Source of the DNA: Thermoleophilia bacterium
GTDB taxonomy: Bacteria; Actinomycetota; Thermoleophilia; Miltoncostaeales; Miltoncostaeaceae
Direction of reading: 5' to 3'
DNA length: 7,738 bases
NCBI GenBank assembly: GCA_029861485.1
Contig: JAOTZF010000082.1
Location: 1 to 7,738 of the forward strand
This document shows positions 1-4,813 of this stretch, in pieces. The position numbers and the translations under genes were made by a program. The notes beneath the pieces were generated by a model. It saw nothing but the letters and a program-made list of their open reading frames with translations. It had not been told where the DNA came from and made no database searches. The number at the start of each line of letters is the position of its first letter. Positions within the stretch are counted from its first letter, which is position 1.

Positions 1-2
1 TC

Positions 3-185
3 CGCAGCAGCAGCGGCGCAGATGCACCACCCGGGACCGATGGTGAGGCTCTGCCGGCGTGCATCCGTCAGTGCGAGCGTGACCACCCCTCGCCCCCGCC
101 GTCTTCAGGTGCCGATGCCCTACGCCTTCACCAGATAGAACTGACTGAGTGCTGGCAGTGCTGCTCGTCGAAGTACAAGCACTGA
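3..185 (+). CDS. Possible C-terminal end of an unidentified Cys-containing protein
   Basis: A reading frame is open from the left edge to a TGA at 183-185, giving about 60 residues with no visible start. It has a Ser/Pro/Gly-rich stretch in the middle and Cys residues grouped as CIRQC and, near the end, ECWQCC, finishing SSKYKH. Third-position GC looks only moderately raised, so codon bias does not prove coding. A GC hairpin 12 bases after the stop would suit a gene end. I do not recognise a family. The minus strand also has a short open frame here, so this may be non-coding. Confidence 0.2.
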   Translation, partial: RSSSGADAPPGTDGEALPACIRQCERDHPSPPPSSGADALRLHQIELTECWQCCSSKYKH

Positions 186-196
186 TCGGTCTCGAC

Positions 197-214
197 GGCG
201 GGAGCCGCCCCGCC
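197..214. terminator. GC stem-loop, possible terminator without U-tract
   Basis: GGCGGG (197-202) and CCCGCC (209-214) form a perfect 6-bp stem around a 6-base loop. It lies 12 bases after the possible stop at 183-185. No T-run follows, so it does not meet the usual definition of an intrinsic terminator. Tail-less hairpins are reported as gene ends in some high-GC bacteria. Confidence 0.22.
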
Positions 215-273
215 TCCGCTAAACCCCGGGGCATGCATGAGCCTCCATCACCCTCAGGCCGGTCCAGGGTCTG

Positions 274-392
274 GGCTCAACCTCAGTCCCACTAGGCCCG
301 CTCACCCCGTCGGTAAGTCCTGATCTCCCCTGGTCAACCGGGTGTTATCCGGTCTCAAACGCACAACGGGGAGATGGGCACGTTCGAACCCT
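274..392 (+). repeat. Dispersed intergenic repeat, copy A (most diverged)
   Basis: This is one of three same-orientation copies (see 3801-3919 and 7674-7738). Against copy B, the first 27 bases match almost completely (core TCCCACTAGGCCCG), an internal block TCTCCCCTGG is identical, and the last 14 bases CACGTTCGAACCCT are identical. The middle is largely unalike. Internal complementarity differs from copy B: ATCTCCCC (323-330) can pair with GGGGAGAT (368-375), with ACCGG/CCGGT (337-341/349-353) nested inside. The right end touches the IS481 remnant. No coding potential is evident. I do not recognise the family. Confidence 0.8.
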
Positions 393-885
393 CCGGAGAG
401 CGTGGCCCGCCCACATCCGCCACCGATGCCGCTCGACGATCTCGAAGGCGCTTGCCTGGCACGGGATGAGCCGTAGGCGTCGGGGCCCGACACCGATCCG
501 ACGGCGCTATGAGTGGTCACGCCCCGAGCATTGATTCAGATCAACACCGCAAAGCTTGCGCGCTTCGCGGTGCCGGAGCATCGGACTCGGGGGCGTATCG
601 AGGCCGCCCATGCCAATCAGGGCATGGGCTATCAGGTAGCCCACGTGGCGATCGACGATCACTCCGCCACGCCCTTGTCGAGATCCACGCCGATGAGCGC
701 GGCGAGACCTGCGCGCGGTTTCTCGAGCGCGCGCTGGATCAGTTCGTCGCCCACCGCGCCCGAGCGCTCGTGGGTTGGCATCCGGGTCTCAGAGAGACCG
801 TGGGTCCACTCACGCGTTCTCGAGAGACTCGCCGCGGGCGTCACCGCACCGACTCCTCTTACCGTGCGTCAACGAATGGAGGACA
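391..885 (+). pseudogene. Decayed IS481-family transposase remnant
   Basis: Pieces of an IS481-type transposase appear in order but in alternating frames. About 391-528 reads RRAWPAHI, STISKALAWHGMSRRRR and RRYEWSRP, resembling the HTH region and the linker before the catalytic core. About 525-665 reads ALIQINTAKLARF and YQVAHVAIDDHS. About 671-767 reads ALVEIHADERGETCARFLER. About 762-840 reads WVHSRVLERLAAG, and about 839-880 reads RHRTDSSYRASTNG. At least four frame changes are needed. The family's first catalytic Asp (HxDT) is Asn here (QINT), the TDN motif is unrecognisable, and the terminal Glu segment after TNG is missing. The N-terminus is also absent, with repeat A in its place. The element is non-functional. 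The family assignment is from recalled motifs and seems secure; no IS ends are visible. Confidence 0.7.
878..882 (+). promoter_or_regulatory. Ribosome binding site deciding the regulator start
   Basis: GGAGG lies 5 bases before an in-frame TTG at 888. This favours TTG-888 over the in-frame ATG at 876, which overlaps the motif and has no good site of its own. The motif sits within the last recognisable bases of the transposase remnant (the TNG codons), so the translation signal of the regulator may derive from IS sequence. Confidence 0.4.
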
Positions 886-887
886 CC

Positions 888-1612
888 TTGTCGGGTCGAT
901 CCCGGTCTAGCAAGGCGGCGACGCGCTCGTGGACGGATGACGCGGCCGGCCTCGCACCCCACGAGGCCCAAGCACTCGCCCAGGCCTCTCGTCAGCGCAT
1001 CGTCGAGGCGCTCGGGCGCGCGCCGGATGGCCGCACCGTCGCCGAGCTCGCCGACCTTGTGAGCCTCCATCCCAACGCCGTGCGCAGGCACCTGGACGTG
1101 CTGAGCCGGGCCGGCGTGGTGGTCGCCACGCCCGCTCCCTCGACCGGTCGACGCGGCAGACCGAGCATGCGTTACTCGCTCGCCGCCCCACACGCCGTTG
1201 CGGGCGTCGGCGGGCGCGAGCTCATCCGCCTCTTGCTCGAGCTCGTACACCGCTCGGGCGCCGGCAGCGACACCGCCGAGGCGCTCGGCATCGAGCAGGG
1301 CGCGCGACTCGTACCCGAGGGCGCGGGGCCCGAGGCCCTCGTCGCGGCCTTCGCGGGCCTGGGCTTCGCGCCGCAGGACATGACCTCGGCGACCGCCGGC
1401 GCTCCGGAGAGTTGGAGCTGCTCCTGCGCGCCTGCCCGTTCAAGGACGCTGGGCTGTCGCGGGGCGGCGAGCTGATCTGTGCCCTCCATCGCGGCGTCGT
1501 GCGCGGCGCGCTCGCGAGCCTCGACGACGACGCGGAGCTGACGGCCTTCGAGCAGAAAGACCCGATCAACGCCGGATGTCGCGTCGCGGCCGCGGGTCTT
1601 CCGTCTCGCTGA
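888..1612 (+). pseudogene. COG2345-type (ArsR/SufR-like) transcriptional regulator, frameshifted
   Basis: The first part encodes a winged helix-turn-helix: ASRQRIVEALGRAPDGRTVAEL, then LVSLHPNAVRRHLDVL and a wing with GRRGRPSMRYSL. After about 1380 the original frame gives unlikely sequence and runs on to a stop near 1475. The -1 frame continues the family pattern from about 1382: GELELLLRACPFKD, then GELICALHRGVVRG, then NAGCRVAAAG and a TGA at 1610-1612. A one-base deletion (or equivalent) between about 1380 and 1405 explains this. Three Cys (CPF, CALH, GCRV; spacing C-X14-C-X32-C) match the C-terminal cysteines of this family, which in SufR bind an Fe-S cluster. It ends 30 bp from the convergent nirS. 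It is either a real pseudogene or a base-call error; if the frame is restored, the protein has about 240 residues. Confidence 0.68.
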
Positions 1613-1642
1613 CCGGTGGCGTGCCCAGGACGTCGTCTCCGC

Positions 1643-3391
1643 TCAGTAGATGTCGTTGGCGGTGTTGTTGACGTTGAACTTTCCGGTCGGGGTCTCCAGG
1701 CCGGTGACGCGGCCGACCTCTTTGAGCGTCTTGTCGTCGTACACGACGACCTCGCCCTTCTTGTCCCAGTTGGAAACCCAGATCTGGGTGCCCTGCTTGT
1801 TGTATTCGAAGTGTGTCGCCCGTCCGTGGTCGCTGATGGAGAAGCACTTCTCGATCTTGGCCTTCGCCTTCGAGTAGGCGCACACCGTCCGTGATGCTTC
1901 GGGGTCGGTGCTGAGCGTCGCGTCGGTCCAGACCCACGGCGACTTCGGATGCGTCTTCAGGAACAGCGTCCCGCTGGACGGCAGCTCAACCTCCCGGACG
2001 ACCTTCCAGGCGTGCTCAGGGTTGTTGACCGGGTCGGCGCCATAGACGGTCATCTTGCCCTCGCCGATGTGGGTCGTGGCCATCACCCAGCCGAACTCCG
2101 GGTCCTTCCAGTTGGCGCCACGGCCCGGGTGGGGCTTGATGCCGGTCGTGATGCGGGCAGCCCGCTTCCCCTCCTTCAGATCGACCACCACGATCTGGTT
2201 CCGCTCGTTCGCGGCGATCGCGAAGTAGCGGCCGGTGTGATCGAAGCCGCCGTCATGGAGAAAGCGCTGCCCCTCGATCATCTTGACGATCGGGAAGTCA
2301 TCCTTGGAGTAGTCCACGAGGGCGATGAAGCCCGACTCCTTGAGCGCGACGACCCACTGGGGGGCGTCATCGCTCGCCACGATGGCGGCCACGCGAACCT
2401 CGGCCAACTCCTCGCCTGTGTCGAACGTCTCAGTCGGGTACTTGGTGAGCTTCTTCGGCTCGAGCGTGAGACCGTCGAAGATGATGAACTGGTTCGGCCA
2501 GTAGCAGCCCTCGATGACGAATTTGTCCTCGAAGCCCTCGAACTTGCTCGACTCGACGCTGCGCGCGTCGATGCAGCCCTTGACCTCGGCAACGACCTCC
2601 GGCACCTCGTACCAGAGGTCGATGAGGGTGAGCTTGCCGTCGCGGCCAATCGCGTAGAAGTAGCGGCCGCTGGCGCTGGAGCGCAGGATGTGCACCGCAA
2701 AGCCGGTGTTCACAACGGCCACCTGCTCTCGCGTGTCGGCGTCCAGGATCGCGACCTTGCCCGCGTCGCGCAGAATCACACCGGTGTAGTTCGTCCAGTC
2801 CCGGGTGGTCTGCGGCTCGCTGGGCCGATCGTCGACCGGTACTTCGAGCTTCCAGCTCTCACGGATTTCGTCGAGGTCGAGCTGGGGCGGCGCGGCGATG
2901 TTCATCTGGAGGTAGCGCGCCATCAGCGAGACCTCCTCCTCGTCGAGGAAGCCGGCGTTGCCCCACGGCGGCATGCCGCCCGGCAGGCCGTTCTGCACGA
3001 CCGCCTCGATGACAGGGCTGCCGCGCTCCTGCATCGCCGCCGGCTCCAGCGACGGGCCGGTGGCCCCGGCGCGCAGCGTGCCATGGCAGCCCGCGCACTG
3101 CTTGAAGTAGATGATCGACGCCTCGCCGAATTGGTCTGAGTCGAGGGCCACGCCTTCGGGCGGTTCCGGCGCGGTCGCCACACCCTCGGCCAGGGGTGGC
3201 GGCTCGGTCGCCGCGTCGTCGCCGCCGCAGCCCGTGGCCAGGCCGAGGCCGGCCACCAGTGCGAGCAAGAGGACCCCCCCGAAGCGCCTGCAGCGCCGAA
3301 GAAGCCGAGGCCTCGTGGCGGGGCTGTCGTCCGCGAGCGAGTCGCAGAGACGCTCCTCCGGTGCGTCGAAACTGAGAGCTCGATTGGCCAT
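1643..3391 (-). CDS. nirS: Cytochrome cd1 nitrite reductase, predicted lipoprotein
   Basis: NirS reduces nitrite to nitric oxide in denitrification, on the outer face of the cytoplasmic membrane. The 582-residue product has a long basic n-region (residues 1-36), a hydrophobic segment (38-53) and a lipobox ending ATGC with Cys55, so the mature protein (about 528 residues) should be lipid-anchored. A cytochrome c domain follows: CAGCH (Cys99, Cys102, His103) and axial Met140 in GGMPPWG. The d1 propeller carries proximal His234 (FAVHILRSSASGRY) and catalytic His379 (FLHDGG) and His421 (KPHPGRGANW). All these residues sit at a constant +52 offset from Pseudomonas aeruginosa NirS numbering as I recall it (His51, Met88, His182, His327, His369). 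The end, TPTGKFNVNNTANDIY, is typical of NirS rather than NirN or NirF. The N-terminal Tyr10 of P. aeruginosa is not matched. Cys273, Cys296, Cys504 and Cys516 are absent from that homologue. The ATG at 3391 is backed by GAGGAG 8 bases upstream. No d1-haem biosynthesis genes are nearby. Confidence 0.95.
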   Translation of the reverse strand: MANRALSFDAPEERLCDSLADDSPATRPRLLRRCRRFGGVLLLALVAGLGLATGCGGDDAATEPPPLAEGVATAPEPPEGVALDSDQFGEASIIYFKQCAGCHGTLRAGATGPSLEPAAMQERGSPVIEAVVQNGLPGGMPPWGNAGFLDEEEVSLMARYLQMNIAAPPQLDLDEIRESWKLEVPVDDRPSEPQTTRDWTNYTGVILRDAGKVAILDADTREQVAVVNTGFAVHILRSSASGRYFYAIGRDGKLTLIDLWYEVPEVVAEVKGCIDARSVESSKFEGFEDKFVIEGCYWPNQFIIFDGLTLEPKKLTKYPTETFDTGEELAEVRVAAIVASDDAPQWVVALKESGFIALVDYSKDDFPIVKMIEGQRFLHDGGFDHTGRYFAIAANERNQIVVVDLKEGKRAARITTGIKPHPGRGANWKDPEFGWVMATTHIGEGKMTVYGADPVNNPEHAWKVVREVELPSSGTLFLKTHPKSPWVWTDATLSTDPEASRTVCAYSKAKAKIEKCFSISDHGRATHFEYNKQGTQIWVSNWDKKGEVVVYDDKTLKEVGRVTGLETPTGKFNVNNTANDIY

Positions 3392-3399
3392 CGCCCCAA

Positions 3400-3405
3400 C
3401 TCCTC
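3400..3405 (-). promoter_or_regulatory. Ribosome binding site of nirS
   Basis: On the minus strand GAGGAG precedes the ATG at 3391 by 8 bases. It supports this start although it makes the signal peptide n-region unusually long (36 residues). No ATG, GTG or TTG lies in frame between the ATG and the hydrophobic core. Confidence 0.7.
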
Positions 3406-3467
3406 GTGACGGATCGCGAAACTGGTGCCCACCACTCCGGATGATTTCCTGTACAAGACTATGGAGT

Positions 3468-3496
3468 AACTTATTCCCGGCGCAGGTCGGTGTCCA
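3468..3496 (-). promoter_or_regulatory. Candidate nirS promoter
   Basis: On the minus strand TGGACA (3491-3496) is separated by exactly 17 bases from TAAGTT (3468-3473). The first differs from the TTGACA -35 consensus at one base. The second keeps only the T, A and final T of the -10 consensus. Transcription would start near 3461, giving a leader of about 70 bases. No FNR/DNR-type TTGAT-N4-ATCAA site is visible nearby, so oxygen or NO control cannot be read from the DNA. Confidence 0.28.
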
Positions 3497-3800
3497 CGCG
3501 CGGGTGACATCCGCACGCGCGTCTGGGACGGTCGCCAGCTATGCGAGGACAAGCCTCACGAGAGCCCGCCGACGCCTGCGTGGCGGGCCGGGCTGGGGAT
3601 CAGGTGAATGCGGTGATGGCAGACGGATGAAAAGTCAGACTCGCCTTCACGAATCCGACGCCCGCGGCATCCTCGGCGGCGGGCGCGAGTTCGTGCTCAG
3701 GGGCTAACCCCCGCTCGCAGGCGCTTCGCGCTCGACTCTATCCCGACGCGCTATGTCTGCCCCCGCGCACGGTCAGAACAAGTCATCTTGTGGCGGGTTT
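3497..3800. other. Gene-free stretch with strong GC hairpins
   Basis: No credible gene is seen between nirS and repeat B. The stretch holds several inverted repeats. GCCCGCC (3564-3570) pairs with GGCGGGC (3582-3588), with ACG/CGT continuing inside. CGCCCGC (3659-3665) pairs with GCGGGCG (3679-3685). GGGG-CTAA-CCCC lies at 3700-3711, and a small GCGCTTCGCGC hairpin follows near 3721. None is followed by a T-run on either strand. Bases 3920-4018, beyond repeat B, are also gene-free and contain a bulged stem-loop at 3951-3969 (GCGGT/ACCGC). Confidence 0.45.
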
Positions 3801-3919
3801 AGGTTCAACTTCAATCCCACTAGGCCCGTTGCTCCTGTGGATAACCAAAGGTCTCCCCTGGTTACTCGCGTTCACGCCCCGTGGGTTGAAGCAGAGGGAA
3901 TGGGTCACGTTCGAACCCT
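3801..3919 (+). repeat. Dispersed intergenic repeat, copy B (best-structured)
   Basis: The first 26 bases from 3802 are identical to those of copy C, and the last 14 (CACGTTCGAACCCT) to those of copy A. The copy folds on itself. GGTTCAA (3802-3808) faces TTCGAACC (3910-3917) with one extra C. CTTCAA-t-CCCAC (3809-3820) pairs with GTGGGTTGAAG (3881-3891) as an 11-bp stem with one bulged T. AACCA (3843-3847) pairs with TGGTT (3859-3863) in an inner hairpin. Conserved ends, a variable middle and internal pairing point to a structured RNA or a mobile or recombination element rather than a gene. It separates the nirS block from the c-di-GMP block. Confidence 0.85.
3836..3844 (-). other. DnaA-box-like 9-mer inside repeat B
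   Basis: The plus strand reads TGTGGATAA, so the minus strand reads TTATCCACA, the classic E. coli DnaA box. At nearly the same offset (33-34 bases from the repeat start), copy C has TTGTCCACG on the minus strand, one base from the form common in actinobacteria, while copy A is degenerate. A single box does not make an origin; the match may be chance. Confidence 0.25.
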
Positions 3920-4018
3920 GCGCACTGTGCGGTCTCCTCGCCCGGACGGAGCGGTTCCCCTCGGACCGCGCTGCGAGGGACGGCGTCACCTTCCGTCCGT
4001 GGCATGCAAGGGCGGAGG

Positions 4019-4296
4019 CTAGGCCTCGAGGAGCATCACTACGGTCTCGGGCAGCACGCCGTCGTGCGCCATCGCGTCGGCAGCCGCCTCCTCCGTCTGC
4101 AGCGCAGCCACGAGGGCGTCAACGTCGGGTACGTCCATGAGCAGCGCATGAGCAGCGCCACACGAGTCCGGTCCTGCGGGTCGACGAACGTGCGTATGTT
4201 CGTGACTCCGAGAGGCCCTAAGAACTCCCCGCGCTTCGGCGAGGCGAGCCAGTGGTCGGCGTCCTTCACATTGTGATGAGCGATCACCGTGGGCAT
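4019..4296 (-). pseudogene. Small conserved protein gene disrupted by an 11-bp tandem duplication
   Basis: The ATG at 4296 follows AAGGAG by 5 bases and begins MPTVIAHHNVKDADHWLASP, continuing through TNIRTFVDPQDRTRVALLM. At 4157-4136 the minus strand carries CGCTGCTCATG twice, which shifts the frame. The other frame continues sensibly as DVPDVDALVAALQ and MAHDGVLPETVVMLLEA to a TAG at 4021-4019. Removing one repeat unit leaves 267 bases, an uninterrupted protein of 88 residues. Its two halves look like one small alpha/beta protein of uncharacterised function; I recall similar short hypothetical proteins but cannot name a domain. As sequenced, translation would run out of frame past 4140. Directly upstream is a truncated SRPBCC gene. 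Confidence 0.7.
4136..4157. repeat. Perfect 11-bp tandem duplication
   Basis: CATGAGCAGCG occurs at 4136-4146 and again at 4147-4157 without spacer or mismatch. Its length is not a multiple of three, and it is the exact cause of the frame change in the surrounding gene. Slipped-strand replication is the simplest origin. Confidence 0.97.
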
Positions 4297-4301
4297 GGAA
4301 T

Positions 4302-4307
4302 CTCCTT
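4302..4307 (-). promoter_or_regulatory. Ribosome binding site of the disrupted small gene
   Basis: AAGGAG on the minus strand sits 5 bases before the ATG at 4296. A kept translation signal suggests the gene was functional until recently. Confidence 0.6.
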
Positions 4308-4388
4308 GACCCCCCGGGTGCGGCCGATCGCCGAACCAGTTCGAGGATCGTACAGCCGGGGGTGCGACGTCGCACCGACGCGGCCGAG

Positions 4389-4619
4389 GTAGTCCTGGCC
4401 GCCGGGTGAGCGCATCACCGTGCGGAAGATCCCACCCGGCCGAAGATCGATCTCGCAATCGACCTTGGTCCACGGGGCCGGCGCGAACCACTCGATGACG
4501 TGTTCCGGAGTGGTCCAAGCCTTCCAGACGACGTCGGGTGGCACATCGATGACGCGTTCAAGAACAAGATCGCGACTTGGGTCGGGCCGATGGGTGCGGA
4601 TGAAGCGAGACCCGCCCAC
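4389..4619 (-). pseudogene. SRPBCC/AHSA1-family protein, N-terminal half only
   Basis: The frame reads DLVLERVIDVPPDVVWKAW, TTPEHVIEWFAPAPW, then DCEIDLRPGGIFRTVM and RSPGGQDY, the first half of the START-like AHSA1 fold. After the Tyr codon at 4391-4389 the similarity stops. The frame runs on with unrelated residues to a stop at 4284, overlapping the next gene's start by 13 bases. Family members are about 140-150 residues, so roughly 80 C-terminal residues, including the long C-terminal helix, are missing. A deletion joining this gene to the sequence just before the small gene would explain it. The start is unresolved: GTG at 4619 is possible but poorly supported. The family binds hydrophobic ligands; no substrate can be inferred. 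Confidence 0.65.
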
Positions 4620-4700
4620 TCTGTGACCGCTCAGTGTGCGGTGACCATCTGAGTCTGGGCTCGCCCTCCACACTGCGAGGTCGGGGTGGGCGCTTAGCCA

Positions 4701-4774
4701 GCCTCGCGCAAACAGCGGAGTCCCGAAACGTCAAGGCTCAGCCGCGACAGGCCGATACCTGTTACGTGCGAGGC
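4701..4774 (+). promoter_or_regulatory. Structured leader before the c-di-GMP gene, possible cis-regulatory RNA
   Basis: GCCTCGCGC (4701-4709) pairs with GTGCGAGGC (4766-4774) in a 9-bp stem with one G-U. Just inside, AACAG (4711-4715) pairs with CTGTT (4759-4763). Small hairpins can form within: CGG-AGTC-CCG near 4716-4725 and GGC-TCA-GCC near 4735-4743. A competing hairpin ACAGG (4747-4751)/CCTGT (4758-4762) would use the same CTG, so two folds exclude each other. It lies about 40 bases before the chosen start. It does not match c-di-GMP-I/II or any other riboswitch consensus I can recall. A chance fold in GC-rich DNA is possible. Confidence 0.35.
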
Positions 4775-4800
4775 GAACTACGCGACCGTCCGGCCCCGAG

Positions 4801-4806
4801 AAGGGG
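4801..4806 (+). promoter_or_regulatory. Ribosome binding site deciding the GTG start at 4814
   Basis: AAGGGG, in a purine-rich run GAGAAGGGG, ends 7 bases before an in-frame GTG. It supports a start directly before the first membrane segment. Confidence 0.45.
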
Positions 4807-4813
4807 CCTGAAC

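Noticed and set aside
381..392. tRNA T-arm-like string GTTCGAACC at the right end of repeats A and B
   Set aside because: No acceptor stem, anticodon arm or CCA-compatible end can be built around it.
513..887. N-terminal extension of the regulator from GTG at 513
   Set aside because: These codons read as IS481 transposase pieces, not as part of a COG2345-type regulator.
1949..3139. Long plus-strand open frame opposite nirS
   Set aside because: It is the antisense shadow of nirS, with no recognisable domain; high GC makes such frames long.
3392..3560. FNR/DNR/NNR-type operator upstream of nirS
   Set aside because: No TTGAT-N4-ATCAA or close match was seen in the upstream region.
4701..4774. 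c-di-GMP-I (GEMM) riboswitch
   Set aside because: GCAAAC and ACGTCAAGGC look faintly similar, but the conserved GEMM junction and tetraloop-receptor features could not be placed.
4634..4813. 60-residue extension of the c-di-GMP protein from GTG at 4634
   Set aside because: The residues are not signal-like or domain-like, the stretch overlaps the relic on the other strand and the structured leader, and GTG-4814 has a better ribosome site directly before the membrane segment.
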